The position numbers and the translations under genes are program-made. This document shows, piece after piece, positions 29,063 to 39,241 of a stretch of 64,000 nucleotides of DNA. This stretch comes from Robiginitomaculum sp. (GTDB taxonomy: Bacteria; Pseudomonadota; Alphaproteobacteria; Caulobacterales; Maricaulaceae). Position 1 is the first letter of the stretch; each line of letters opens with the position of its first letter. The stretch lies in NCBI GenBank assembly GCA_002733905.1, contig NVXK01000008.1, positions 30,267 to 94,266 of the forward strand, read 5' to 3'. The notes beneath the pieces are model-generated. The model worked only from the letters and a program-made list of their open reading frames with translations. It was not told the DNA's origin and searched no databases.

Positions 29063-29803
29063 ATGAAAATAATACAAACACCATCACCGAATTTCAATGA
29101 ACGCACGCTACCGATTAGCCTGCTTGTTTTACATTATACAGGTATGGAAACAGGTGGCGCTGCGCTTGAGCGGATGTGCGATCCAGACGCTAAGGTTAGC
29201 GCGCATTATATGGTGTCTGAAACAGGTGAAATTTCACAAATGGTTGCTGAAAAAGATCGGGCTTGGCATGCTGGTGTCAGTTCTTGGGGCGGCGAGACCA
29301 ACATTAATTCTGCGTCAATCGGTATTGAAATTGTAAATGGTGGCCATGATTATGGTCTGCCAGATTTTCCAAGAACACAAATTGATGCAGTCATAGGCCT
29401 GTGTTCAGCAGTCATGAAACGCCATAATATTCCAGATATTGGCGTTGTTGCTCATAGTGATATCGCCGCTGACCGTAAAGAAGATCCGGGTGAAAAATTT
29501 CCTTGGCAGACGCTTGCAAAAGAGGGGGTCGGGTATTGGCCCGATCTTGAAGCTGATGGTGATACGCGTTGTTTATTTGCGAGTGGTGCGCGTGACCGTG
29601 GTGTTGCTATCATGCAGTCTGGCCTTGCCTATTTAGGGTATGACGTAGAAATAACGGGCGTGATTGATGGCAAAACTATGAAAACTATCACTGCTTTCCA
29701 GCGCCGTTATCGGCCGCAAAATATTGGTGGGATTATAGATGTTCAGACCATGGAAATTTTGACCCATTTGATCCAAAACAAACAAAAGCGAGGACATGGC
29801 TGA
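29063..29803 (+). CDS. N-acetylmuramoyl-L-alanine amidase (Amidase_2) with peptidoglycan-binding domain
   Basis: LVLHYTGMETGGAALERM, SAHYMV, HAGVSSWGG, VVAHSDIAADRKEDPGEKFPW; C-terminal PG_binding-like; start set at ATG 29063. Confidence 0.9.
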   Translation: MKIIQTPSPNFNERTLPISLLVLHYTGMETGGAALERMCDPDAKVSAHYMVSETGEISQMVAEKDRAWHAGVSSWGGETNINSASIGIEIVNGGHDYGLPDFPRTQIDAVIGLCSAVMKRHNIPDIGVVAHSDIAADRKEDPGEKFPWQTLAKEGVGYWPDLEADGDTRCLFASGARDRGVAIMQSGLAYLGYDVEITGVIDGKTMKTITAFQRRYRPQNIGGIIDVQTMEILTHLIQNKQKRGHG

Positions 29804-30168
29804 TACAGAGAGATGTGGGACTTCCCGATAAACCATGCCCTCTTCAACTTTAGCCAACTACGTGAGGTAATAAAGGCTAAAGAGATTAGAGTGTCGCGTG
29901 GGAAAAGACATAAAAAATCTCTTGATACGCGAAATGGAAGGGTTCTTTACAGCCTTTACGGGTATTGTCTATAGAAAATTACAGTGAATGTTGGTTTTTT
30001 ATAGCTTGTTGTTTTATGTCTTTGATATGCTGTTGTTTTTTTATGAAATTTTTTTTCAAAATCATGTAAAATTTTTTATTTTTGAGTTTTTAATTATCAT
30101 GAAATTAGTATTTTGATTAAATCTTGATTGAACGCGATGAGTCGCGTGCGTATTCAATTGGCCTTGGG

Positions 30169-30196
30169 TTGACTGAATTCATTTTTTGGGCTTTAA
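30169..30196 (+). promoter_or_regulatory. Putative rnpB promoter
   Basis: TTGACT (30169-30174), 16-nt spacer, CTTTAA (30191-30196), 6 nt before the inferred 5' end of rnpB. Confidence 0.5.
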
Positions 30197-30202
30197 GCGG
30201 CT

Positions 30203-30565
30203 GTGTCAGAGGGTTGGACGGCCGCGAGATTTATTTCGAGGAAAGTCCGGGCTCCATTGAAGCAGGATGCCGGGTAACGCCCGGCGGGTTCACCGTTTTG
30301 GTGGACTTAGGGAAAGTGCCACAGAAAATAAACCGCCTTATATATAAGGTAAGGGTGAAAAGGTGCGGTAAGAGCGCACCGCCGTAATTGGTAACAATGC
30401 GGGCATGGTAAACCCCATCCGGAGCAAGACCAAATAGGGACGGCATATGGCGTGCTTTGACGCTGTTGTCCGGGTAGGTTGCTTGAGGTAGTGAGTAATC
30501 ACTGCTCTAGAGGAATGGTCGTCGCCCGTAAGGGTACAAAACCCGGCTTATAGGCCCTCTGACAC
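30203..30565 (+). ncRNA. rnpB: RNase P RNA (bacterial type A)
   Basis: GTCAGAGGGTTGGACGGCCGCG..GAGGAAAGTCCGGGCTCC core, GGTAACGCCCGGCGGG, GGAATGGTCGTCGCCCG, terminal GGCCCTCTGACAC pairing with the 5' end, then TTTTTT. Confidence 0.95.
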
Positions 30566-30583
30566 TTTTTTATTGCACCGCTT

Positions 30584-30997
30584 CTATTGTGCCGCTTTTT
30601 CACGCAAACGGGAAAAATGGTCATCCCATCCTTTGTCGTGACTGATGAGGAGGTTAAGCGTATTTCCATTTGCTGTTTCAAAGCCCGTATGTGTTAGCTT
30701 TAGCATTGTGCCGCCGTGTACCGCTGAGAGTTCCCATGTAACGATAGTATCGCCGTCATTCATAAAGTCATGTGTGAAACTATAGACGAGACGGGTTGGC
30801 GCTGTTGCTTCTATCACGCGGCCCCAGCACATTTTGTCGCCATCTTCTTTCAACAGTTGGTAGGATGTGCCTTGGGTGAGGTGGGTATTGGCAGGGTGAA
30901 ACCACTCACCGAGTCTGTCTTTGTCGGTGATATATAGCCAAACATTTTCTGGAGAGGAATCGATGAAAATGGTTTTTTCTAATACAGTATCGGTCAT
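30584..30997 (-). CDS. SRPBCC / AHSA1 (activator of Hsp90 ATPase-like) domain protein
   Basis: DTVLEKTIFIDSSPENVWLYITDKDRLGEWF; LTHTGFE; start set at ATG 30997. Confidence 0.85.
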   Translation of the reverse strand: MTDTVLEKTIFIDSSPENVWLYITDKDRLGEWFHPANTHLTQGTSYQLLKEDGDKMCWGRVIEATAPTRLVYSFTHDFMNDGDTIVTWELSAVHGGTMLKLTHTGFETANGNTLNLLISHDKGWDDHFSRLREKAAQ

Positions 30998-31014
30998 TAT
31001 ATTTCCCTTTATGG

Positions 31015-31344
31015 TTATGTTTTGTTCGCGTTTTCGATTGTGGATTTTAAAGCAAGTAATTTCTCGTCCCAAAAATGGCTGTATTGATTAAGCCATTGGG
31101 TTGCAGATTTTAAGGCGAGAGGTTGAAGTGTATTGATGCGCTCGCGCCCAGAGGCGCGTACTGTTATAATTTCGCTGTCTTGCAAAATGCCTAAATGTTT
31201 AGCAATAGCAGGGCGGCTCATCTCAAAGTGAGCTGTAATTTGATGAACTGTCATTGGCTGTGTTTCTAACATGCCAATAATGGAGCGTCGTGTCGGATCG
31301 GATAGAGCGCGAAATACAGCTTGTTCTGAGGTATGTGTAGGCAT
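31015..31344 (-). CDS. ArsR/SmtB-family transcriptional regulator
   Basis: FRALSDPTRRSIIGMLETQPMTVHQITAHFEMSRPAIAKHLGILQDSEII; coupled to the AHSA1 gene. Confidence 0.9.
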   Translation of the reverse strand: MPTHTSEQAVFRALSDPTRRSIIGMLETQPMTVHQITAHFEMSRPAIAKHLGILQDSEIITVRASGRERINTLQPLALKSATQWLNQYSHFWDEKLLALKSTIENANKT

Positions 31345-31380
31345 ATAGGAAACCTTTTAGTTTCCTCTTTATAGGAAACC

Positions 31381-32610
31381 TTATGGTTTTATGTCAACAT
31401 GTTTTTTCTTACGCGACATTGCGAGCCAAAAGAGCGCGACGAGGCTGATGCTTGCGACGGGAATGGGGAGGGCGACAACAGTATGCCAGCCATAAGCATT
31501 TAATACAGCGCCCGATGACAGTGCGGCGAAGGCAACGATACCAAAAAGAATCGTGTCGTGAAATCCTTGGGTCGTATTTTTTTCAGCCTCAGTATAGCTT
31601 TCTCCAAGCAAAGCTGTTGCGCCTATAAATGCGAAATTCCAACCTATGCCAAGGAGAATAAGTGAAACCCAAAAATTCCATAATTCCAGACCAGAAAGCG
31701 CGACGATGCTACAAAATATGAGGAGGGATAGGCCAAAGCCTATGATTGCCATTTTGCCAAATTTCACGATTAGATTTCCTGTTATAAAGCTCGGGGCGAA
31801 CATGGCGAGAATATGCCATTTAATACCGTTTATGGCATGGGCTTCGCTATGACCATGATGATGCATTGCGAGTGGCGCTCCAGACATTACGAATGTCATG
31901 AGCGCAAATGAGCTTACTGCACATAGGAGGGCGACGAGGAAAACGGGTTGGCGTATGATGTGTGAAAGTGGGCGTGCATTGGCTGTGCTTTGTGCGTGTA
32001 CAATATGCGATTTTGGTAAGGGCTTGAGACAGAGCAGGATGACGAAGCCAAGACATAAAAGCCCTGCTGCGCCTAAAAAAGCCCCTGCGTAAGGCGTTGG
32101 GAGAAGGGTGTCTTTGGTGAGAAGATTGACTTTCGTGCCGATCAAAGCGGCCAAGACACCGCCTGTCATCACCCATGAAATTGCGAGAGATTTAAATTTA
32201 TCATCGCCTTGGTCTGCGGCGGCAAATCTATATTGTTGCAAAAATGTGCCTGCAAATCCGAGAAGGAAATAACTGACGCAGAAAAGCCAAAACTGGGTAT
32301 GTATAAGTGAGTAACTTGCGAGGACTGCGCCGAGAATGCCAATGACTGCGCCTGTGGCAAAGCCAAATTTACGCCCAATCCGTTTGCAGAGCAAAGCGGC
32401 TGGCATTGAAAATATGGCCATGCCGATACCACGTATTGCAATGGGGAGAGTGGCGAGGGCGAGGTGATCTGGCGAAAGATAGGCGCCACACAATGCGCCG
32501 AGCGAAATAAGGATAGGGCCTATAGCCCCGTTAACCGCTTGGGCGAGGGCGAGTACAAAGACATTGTATTTCGCATTCATGCTGGTTTGGTGTGTTAATT
32601 GAGTTGTCAT
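31381..32610 (-). CDS. MFS transporter
   Basis: 409 aa, about 12 TM; LCKRIGRKFGFATGAVIGILGAVLAS. Confidence 0.85.
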   Translation of the reverse strand: MTTQLTHQTSMNAKYNVFVLALAQAVNGAIGPILISLGALCGAYLSPDHLALATLPIAIRGIGMAIFSMPAALLCKRIGRKFGFATGAVIGILGAVLASYSLIHTQFWLFCVSYFLLGFAGTFLQQYRFAAADQGDDKFKSLAISWVMTGGVLAALIGTKVNLLTKDTLLPTPYAGAFLGAAGLLCLGFVILLCLKPLPKSHIVHAQSTANARPLSHIIRQPVFLVALLCAVSSFALMTFVMSGAPLAMHHHGHSEAHAINGIKWHILAMFAPSFITGNLIVKFGKMAIIGFGLSLLIFCSIVALSGLELWNFWVSLILLGIGWNFAFIGATALLGESYTEAEKNTTQGFHDTILFGIVAFAALSSGAVLNAYGWHTVVALPIPVASISLVALFWLAMSRKKKHVDIKP

Positions 32611-32798
32611 AAGTGTGTTTTATTCTATAGCGAATCTACGTAATTGTTATAGATCAATTCTGGTTGGTTTGTCATTATTTGCATTCGTATGTTTTTCTTT
32701 TTATGTTCTTGATGTGTTCACGTAAATCTTCGTGATGTCGTGTATAATCGTGAAATAACGCTGCTTTATGCTTAATAAAATGATAAATTGGCATTGTA

Positions 32799-32823
32799 TC
32801 CCATGAATTCCCATGCTATCCCT
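32799..32823. promoter_or_regulatory. Candidate MraZ-binding direct repeats upstream of mraZ
   Basis: TCCCA (32799-32803), TCCCA (32809-32813), TCCCT (32819-32823), each separated by 5 nt; complement reads AGGGA-N5-TGGGA-N5-TGGGA, like the described TGGGN/N5 MraZ boxes. Confidence 0.65.
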
Positions 32824-32870
32824 TATGCAACTTGGGGGCATAATGAATTGCTGCGGGGAGTTGCGGCCGA

Positions 32871-33365
32871 ATGTTTTTATCGCGAAATACAAACACGCTC
32901 GATGCTAAGGGACGTGTTTCTGTGCCTGCAGATTTTCGTGCCGTTGTGGGTGCTGATCTTGCGAGTGGCGTTTCTGATTTTGACGGTATCGTCGTGTGGC
33001 CTAGTTTTGACGGCGCGTATCTTGAGGGTGGTGGCATGGCGCTTTTGCGTGACTATCAGGCTTTGCTGGAAAATATGGATCCTTATGACGATGCGCGCAT
33101 TGCGTTTGAGCGTGCCATATTTGCTGAAAGCCGCCGTTTGTCATTTGATGCCAATGGGCGTGTATCTTTGCCGAAAGAGCTTGCGGAATATGCTGAGTTA
33201 AATGGGCAAGTGACATTTATCGGCCTTGGTCGTCGTTTTGAAATTTGGAATCCGACGAAATACGAAGCCCAGTCTGCAAATGCGCGCCGAATGGCACGTG
33301 AAAATCGCCATCGTTTGCGTCTTGCCTCGCGTGTGAATGCGCCCCGTGACGGGGGTGCGTCGTGA
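32871..33365 (+). CDS. mraZ: Division/cell wall cluster transcriptional repressor MraZ
   Basis: MFLSRNTNTLDAKGRVSVPADFR and second repeat LSFDANGRVSLPKELAEYAEL; first gene of the dcw cluster. Confidence 0.95.
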   Translation: MFLSRNTNTLDAKGRVSVPADFRAVVGADLASGVSDFDGIVVWPSFDGAYLEGGGMALLRDYQALLENMDPYDDARIAFERAIFAESRRLSFDANGRVSLPKELAEYAELNGQVTFIGLGRRFEIWNPTKYEAQSANARRMARENRHRLRLASRVNAPRDGGAS

Positions 33366-34360
33366 GCCATATTCCTGTATTGATGAATGAAGTCTTGTTT
33401 GCGCTCAAGCCGATTGAGGGTGAGACATATATTGATGGCACATTCGGCGCGGGCGGGTATACGCGCTCAATTCTCGGTGTTGCAAAATGCAAAGTGATTG
33501 GCCTAGACCGTGACCCGAATGTATTGCCGTATGTTGCTGAAATGCGGAAATTTTTTCCAGAAAGATTTTCATTTGTACAAACCGAGTTTTCAAATATGGA
33601 ATCTGCTGTTGAGGGGCAAAAACTGAACGGTGTCGTGTTGGATATTGGCGTGTCGTCCATGCAGCTTGATGAAGGCGAACGCGGGTTTTCATTCATGCGT
33701 GACGGGCCTCTAGATATGCGTATGTCGGGCGAGGGGGCGAGCGCTGCTGACGCAGTGAATTATTTGGAACACGGGGCGTTGATTGAAATCTTTCGTGTCT
33801 ATGGCGAAGAACGTCGTGCGCGCCGATGTGCGGACTTTATTGTGCGTGCGCGTGATGTTGAGCCAATTGTGACCACAGGCCAGCTTTCGGCGATCATGAC
33901 CAAAGCTCTTGGTTCTGGTGGTAAGAAACATGCTGCGACCCGTGTGTTTCAGGCGCTTCGTATTTATATAAATGACGAGCTTGGAGAATTACAGCGCGCG
34001 CTTGTTGCTGCTGAAAATATTTTAGCTCCCGGGGGGCGCTTGGTCGTCGTCACATTCCATTCGCTTGAAGACCGTATTGTGAAAACATTCTTTCGGGCGC
34101 GGGGGGGCGAGGTTTCAGGCGGTTCGCGTTATTTGCCGCCTCAAGAACTTAACACAACGCCTGCTTCATTTACCTTGCGGAAGCGTTCAGGAGTCGGTGC
34201 AAGCAAGGCAGAACAGGCCGAAAACCCACGTTCGCGCTCTGCGCGTTTGCGTTACGGTATACGTACACAGGCATTGCCTTGGGTTCAAAGCGACGAGGGT
34301 AATGCCTTGTTGCGTGATGTCTCCAGCCTTGATTCCCTTGCGCGGAGGGCTGTGTCATGA
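33362..34360 (+). CDS. rsmH: 16S rRNA (cytosine(1402)-N(4))-methyltransferase
   Basis: HIPVLMNEVL, YIDGTFGAGGYTRSIL, LDIGVSSMQLDEGERGFSF, VVTFHSLEDRIVK. Confidence 0.97.
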   Translation: MSHIPVLMNEVLFALKPIEGETYIDGTFGAGGYTRSILGVAKCKVIGLDRDPNVLPYVAEMRKFFPERFSFVQTEFSNMESAVEGQKLNGVVLDIGVSSMQLDEGERGFSFMRDGPLDMRMSGEGASAADAVNYLEHGALIEIFRVYGEERRARRCADFIVRARDVEPIVTTGQLSAIMTKALGSGGKKHAATRVFQALRIYINDELGELQRALVAAENILAPGGRLVVVTFHSLEDRIVKTFFRARGGEVSGGSRYLPPQELNTTPASFTLRKRSGVGASKAEQAENPRSRSARLRYGIRTQALPWVQSDEGNALLRDVSSLDSLARRAVS

Positions 34361-34728
34361 ATGTTATGCATCAAGATAAGCAGGGTAGAATTGGCCGTTT
34401 GGGGTGGCTAGGGTTAATGCTTGTTGGTATTGGTCTCGTGGTTATTTTATTCTTTGTTAAAACAAATGCGTTGGAGGCGAAATCTGAGTTGAGGAAGCTA
34501 GAGCGTACACTCGCACACACACAGGCGGAAATTCGTATCATTAATGCGGAAATTGCCCATCTCGAAAGCCCTGAACGTCTCAGAAAACTGGCGTCAGAAC
34601 ATTTAGGTCTCGAACCTGTGAGTGCGGAGCGCACACTGTCTCTTGCAGAGGCTGTAAAGCTTATTCCCGCTAAACCTCCCAAGTCTGATGAAACGGTTGA
34701 GCCTCATCAACCAAAGGGGGGCAAGTGA
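34357..34728 (+). CDS. ftsL: Cell division protein FtsL
   Basis: Single TM then coiled coil, ESPERLRKLASEHLGL; position between rsmH and ftsI. Confidence 0.85.
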   Translation: MNVMHQDKQGRIGRLGWLGLMLVGIGLVVILFFVKTNALEAKSELRKLERTLAHTQAEIRIINAEIAHLESPERLRKLASEHLGLEPVSAERTLSLAEAVKLIPAKPPKSDETVEPHQPKGGK

Positions 34729-36440
34729 AAGATTTAAGCCCTATCGCTTTACCTGAATTGAGTGCTCAGGCAGAATTCCTTGCGACTGCGCCAAGTTTGG
34801 ATGTTGCGGATGATGAGTTTTCCTCAATACGTCAGGCACGCGCACGGATATTAATGGGAGTTGCGATTTTTAGCCTTGTGCTCTTTCTTCTTATCGTCCG
34901 TCTCGCCGAAGTGTCCATGTTTCATGAAAAAACAACATATTCACCGATTGTGGCGAGTTCTATTAAACATAGAGCCGATATAGTCGATAGAAATGGGGCT
35001 TTGCTTGCGACGACTTTGGAAACATTTTCACTTTACGCCGATCCGCGAAAAGTTTGGGACCCTGTTGCGTCAACCGAAGCCATTATTTATGCCTTGCCAA
35101 AACTTGACGCCGCGGTGGTTGAAGAGCGTTTGACATCTGGAAAATCATTCGTATGGATTAGTCGTAATTTGACACCAACAGAGCGCCAAGCCGTATTTGC
35201 ACTTGGTTTGCCTGAGCTTAGCTTTCAAATCGAACCACGTCGTGTTTACCCCCGTGGTAAATTAGCGGCGCATGTTTTGGGGTTTACCGATATTGATATG
35301 AACGGGACCGCAGGGGTCGAGCGTGCATTTGATGAAGTGCTTTCCAAAAAAGGGGCGGGCGCTAAAAAACTGTCGCTCGATATGCGGGTGCAATTTGCAT
35401 TAGACGAAGAACTACGTAAGGGCATGGAAAAATTTCAAGCACATGCGGCAAGTGGTATTGTTCTTAATATTAAAAACGGCGAAGTGCTTGCGATGATTTC
35501 ATTGCCGGATTTTGACCCGAACCTACCTGCCACAGCTTCGCCGCAATCCCGTCTTAACCGCGCCTCATCTTCTGTGTACGAACTTGGGTCTACATTTAAA
35601 CCCATAACGATGGCGCTTGCCAAAGAAACAGGTGTCGTTGCGGAAGGCGAGAAACTAAAGGTGCAAAACAAATTAGTCATTCAAGCAAAATCTATCAAAG
35701 ATGACCATCCGAGCAAGGATGCATTGACGATTTGGGATGTGCTCGCAAAATCATCAAACCGTGGTTCTGCGATGATTGCGCTTCGTGCAGGAGCAGATGC
35801 TCAGCAGGATTTATTGCGTAAACTCGGCTTGTTTTCACGTCCACCAATAGAGTTGAAAGAAAGTGCTGCGCCGCTTTTGCCGCGTGAATGGCAAGACATT
35901 ACAACGGCGACGGTGTCCTATGGGCACGGTATTTCTGTAACGCCATTGGCACTTGCATCGGCTTTGGGAACGCTCCTCAATGGGGGGCTTTATGTACAGC
36001 CTACAATCCTTAAACGTGAGGGCGGTATCAATAGCGAAGCCATTGGTCGCCGCGCTGTATCGCGTGAAACCTCTAAATTTATCCAAGATATGATGCGTTA
36101 TGTTGTGACCGATGGTACAGGGCGGAACGCGGCGGTATCTGGCTATGAACTCATGGGCAAGACGGGGACGGCAGAGAAGCTTGTGAATGGGGAATATGCG
36201 AAAAAGCGTCTTGTTACCTCATTCGTAGCAGCTTTCCCGCACCGTGATCCGACTTATCTCTTATTTATTGTCTATGACGAACCGAAAGCGGCCTATGATA
36301 CACATGGATTCGCGACAGCAGGCTGGAACGCGGCGCGTACGGCAGGGGCTGTGGTTGAACGCATTGCGCCATTACTCGGCGTGAAACGAGCAAGTCATTT
36401 AACGCACCAATCGGCTGCCAATGTGGGGGATATGCAGTGA
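34725..36440 (+). CDS. ftsI: Peptidoglycan D,D-transpeptidase FtsI (PBP3)
   Basis: RADIVDRNGALLATTL, YELGSTFKPITMA (SxxK), KSSNRGS (SxN), KTGTAEK (KTG). Confidence 0.97.
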   Translation: MKDLSPIALPELSAQAEFLATAPSLDVADDEFSSIRQARARILMGVAIFSLVLFLLIVRLAEVSMFHEKTTYSPIVASSIKHRADIVDRNGALLATTLETFSLYADPRKVWDPVASTEAIIYALPKLDAAVVEERLTSGKSFVWISRNLTPTERQAVFALGLPELSFQIEPRRVYPRGKLAAHVLGFTDIDMNGTAGVERAFDEVLSKKGAGAKKLSLDMRVQFALDEELRKGMEKFQAHAASGIVLNIKNGEVLAMISLPDFDPNLPATASPQSRLNRASSSVYELGSTFKPITMALAKETGVVAEGEKLKVQNKLVIQAKSIKDDHPSKDALTIWDVLAKSSNRGSAMIALRAGADAQQDLLRKLGLFSRPPIELKESAAPLLPREWQDITTATVSYGHGISVTPLALASALGTLLNGGLYVQPTILKREGGINSEAIGRRAVSRETSKFIQDMMRYVVTDGTGRNAAVSGYELMGKTGTAEKLVNGEYAKKRLVTSFVAAFPHRDPTYLLFIVYDEPKAAYDTHGFATAGWNAARTAGAVVERIAPLLGVKRASHLTHQSAANVGDMQ

Positions 36441-37882
36441 AGCTCTCAACGTTAATCGCACCGCGTAAATTGCTCAATGGTTATGACCCAGAGATTAGCT
36501 CTCTATGTCTAGATAGTCGGCTCGTGCGTGAAGGCAGTTTGTTCGCGGCATTGCCCGGTGAACTCGTAGATGGACGTGACTATATCGAAAGTGCACTTGC
36601 CAAAGGTGCTTCGGCAATTTTGTCATTGGGTGAATATGCCGATTTGACTGTACCTTATATTCAGAGTGATAATCCACGCCTTGATTTTGCGCATATGGTG
36701 TCAAAATTTTATGCAGGTCAGCCCGAGATGTTGGTGGCCATGACGGGGACGAATGGTAAAAGTTCTACTGTGGAGTTCCTGCGTCAAATTTGGGCCTATG
36801 CAGGGCTGAATGCGGCGTGTTTTGGCACATTGGGTATTACGACGAATACGGGCGTTACGCCGTTATCACATACGACACCTGACGTGCTTTCTTTGCATCA
36901 AACATTACAAAACCTTGCGCGTGACGGCATTACCCATGCAGGCATGGAGGCATCATCGCATGGGCTTAAACAATACCGCCTTGATGGTGTGAAATTAAGC
37001 GCTGTTGGTTTTACCAATTTGACCCAAGATCATTTTGATTATCACCCAGACATGGAAGATTATTTCACGGCGAAAGCACGTTTGTTTACAGAGCTCGCGC
37101 CGAAATCAATTCCTGCTGTCATTAATGTTGATGGTGAATATGGTCAGCGCATGGCAGAGCTCGCGCAAGCGTCTGGCCTTGAGGTGATGCGTGTTGGTTG
37201 GTCTGGCGACGATTTACGTATTTGTGAAATTACACCGCGCAGTGCGAGTCAGAGCCTTACCCTTGTCTGGGACGGGGAACGTATAAATATTGAGCTTCCA
37301 TTGGCGGGAGAGTTCCAAGTTTTGAACGCCGTTTCGGCACTTGGGCTTGCTGTGAAAACAGGTGTTTCACGTGAAGTCGCTCTGGAGGCTGTTACACATC
37401 TCACGGGTGTTGCAGGGCGAATGGAGAAGGCTGGGGTGACGGCTACCGGCGCCCCTGTCTTTATAGACTTTGCACATACCCCTGACGGTTTGGAGAAATT
37501 ATTGCGTGGGCTACGTCCCCATACGATGGGACGGGTTATTGTTGTGTTTGGGTGCGGTGGTGATCGTGATCCTGATAAACGTGCGAAAATGGGTGCGATT
37601 GCGGCTAAGTTTGCAGAACACGCCATTGTTACGGATGATAACCCACGTAGTGAAGTACCTGCAATTATTCGTAAGGCTGTCATGGTTGGGTGTCCTGAGG
37701 CTGATGAAATTGGTGATCGGGCAGAGGCCATTGCACATGGTATTTTGTTGCTAAAAAGAGGTGATTGTCTTGTGATTGCTGGTAAGGGGCATGAAAGTGG
37801 TCAAATCGTCGGTGATGAAATTATTCCCTTTCGTGATGTGAGTGTTGCGCGAGAAATATTAGCCAAAGCGAGGCAAAAATGA
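36437..37882 (+). CDS. murE: UDP-MurNAc-L-Ala-D-Glu--meso-2,6-diaminopimelate ligase
   Basis: MTGTNGKSSTVEF, ASSHGLKQYR, DNPRSEVP (meso-DAP specificity motif). Confidence 0.97.
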   Translation: MKLSTLIAPRKLLNGYDPEISSLCLDSRLVREGSLFAALPGELVDGRDYIESALAKGASAILSLGEYADLTVPYIQSDNPRLDFAHMVSKFYAGQPEMLVAMTGTNGKSSTVEFLRQIWAYAGLNAACFGTLGITTNTGVTPLSHTTPDVLSLHQTLQNLARDGITHAGMEASSHGLKQYRLDGVKLSAVGFTNLTQDHFDYHPDMEDYFTAKARLFTELAPKSIPAVINVDGEYGQRMAELAQASGLEVMRVGWSGDDLRICEITPRSASQSLTLVWDGERINIELPLAGEFQVLNAVSALGLAVKTGVSREVALEAVTHLTGVAGRMEKAGVTATGAPVFIDFAHTPDGLEKLLRGLRPHTMGRVIVVFGCGGDRDPDKRAKMGAIAAKFAEHAIVTDDNPRSEVPAIIRKAVMVGCPEADEIGDRAEAIAHGILLLKRGDCLVIAGKGHESGQIVGDEIIPFRDVSVAREILAKARQK

Positions 37883-39240
37883 GCGCGCTTTGGACATCAG
37901 GCATGGCGGCTCTGGCCACATCTGGTACATGTGTCGGTGTGTGGGAAATTAATGGGATTTCGATAGATACACGGAGCTTGCAACCCGGTGATTTGTTCGT
38001 GCCGCTCAAAGATATTCGCGATGGTCATGATTTTATTCCTGTGGCGTATGAAAAGGGTGCAGGGGCTGTGCTCTCAGAATACGCTATTCATGACGCGCCA
38101 GCTTTGATCGTAAAAGATACGCTTGGCGCATTATGTGATCTTGCGGTTGCGGCGCGTCTGCGTTCTCAAGCCAAGCGAATTGCTGTGACGGGAAGTGTGG
38201 GGAAGACAAGCGTTAAAGAAATGCTTGCACATGTCTTTCGACGTTGTGGCCTTACCCATGCGTCGCAAAAATCGTTTAATAATCATTGGGGCGTGCCTTT
38301 GACCCTTGCGACCATGCCAGAGGAAACACAATTTGGTGTTTTTGAAATGGGGATGAATCATAAAGGAGAATTGCTCGATTTAACCGCTATTGTGCGGCCA
38401 AATATTGCGATTATTACCAAAGTTGCACCTGCACATTTGGCGCATTTTGAAGATTTGTCTGCGATTGCGTCCGCGAAAGCTGAAATATTGGAGGGCTTAA
38501 GCGCTGATGGTGTCGCGGTTTTGCCGCGAGATAGCGAGTTTTACACTTATTTTAAAAAGCGGGCTAAAAAAATATTGAGTTTCGGTTGGCACGAAGACGC
38601 GGATGCGCGCATTGTTGATATTCAGCATAATGCAAGAGGGAGCCTCTCGACACTTGTGGTGTGCGGTCAAAAAATAACACTCGAACTTCCTATGGTTGGG
38701 GAGCATTGGGTTGAAAATGCGGCCTGTGTTTTGTTAAGCGCCAAGGCGGCAGGCATTGGCGTCGTGAAATGCGCCAACGCACTCAAAAAAATGGGTGCGA
38801 TAAAAGGACGTGGTGAAATTCATACTCTGAATGTTGACGGGAAGTCGATCACATTGATAGATGAAAGCTATAATGCCAATCCTGAATCTATGGGTTCAGC
38901 CATTGCGGCGCTTGGGCTTTTCCAGGGGCGTACTATTGCTGTATTGGGTGATATGTTGGAACTTGGTGCGGATGAAAAAAAACTGCATGAAGATTTATAC
39001 ACAGACTTGCAAAAAGCAGATATTCACCAAGTTCTATGTTGCGGATCACGTATGAAAGCCTTAGATAAAAAACTGTCTAAAACTATGGCCGCAGGGTGGT
39101 TTGAGGGTGTGGAAACGTGTCTCATTGAATTAAAGAAAATTTTGCGTGATCAAGACACTATTATGGTCAAAGGCTCTAATGCATCGCGAATGAGTGTATT
39201 GGTCGCGTCGTTAATCGCGCAAGAGGATAAGGATAAATAA
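37879..39240 (+). CDS. murF: UDP-MurNAc-tripeptide--D-alanyl-D-alanine ligase
   Basis: [38 protein letters not shown]. Confidence 0.97.
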   Translation: MSALWTSGMAALATSGTCVGVWEINGISIDTRSLQPGDLFVPLKDIRDGHDFIPVAYEKGAGAVLSEYAIHDAPALIVKDTLGALCDLAVAARLRSQAKRIAVTGSVGKTSVKEMLAHVFRRCGLTHASQKSFNNHWGVPLTLATMPEETQFGVFEMGMNHKGELLDLTAIVRPNIAIITKVAPAHLAHFEDLSAIASAKAEILEGLSADGVAVLPRDSEFYTYFKKRAKKILSFGWHEDADARIVDIQHNARGSLSTLVVCGQKITLELPMVGEHWVENAACVLLSAKAAGIGVVKCANALKKMGAIKGRGEIHTLNVDGKSITLIDESYNANPESMGSAIAALGLFQGRTIAVLGDMLELGADEKKLHEDLYTDLQKADIHQVLCCGSRMKALDKKLSKTMAAGWFEGVETCLIELKKILRDQDTIMVKGSNASRMSVLVASLIAQEDKDK

Positions 39241-39241
39241 C

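Noticed and set aside
30124-30446. ORFs 30124..30387 (+) and 30231..30446 (-)
   Set aside because: They overlap the conserved RNase P RNA, so the sequence constraint is explained by rnpB and not by coding.
33217-33696. 159-aa minus-strand ORF opposite mraZ/rsmH
   Set aside because: Antisense to two confidently identified genes.
37249-37731. 160-aa minus-strand ORF antisense to murE
   Set aside because: Shadow ORF; Ser/Pro/Arg-rich low-complexity translation typical of antisense frames.
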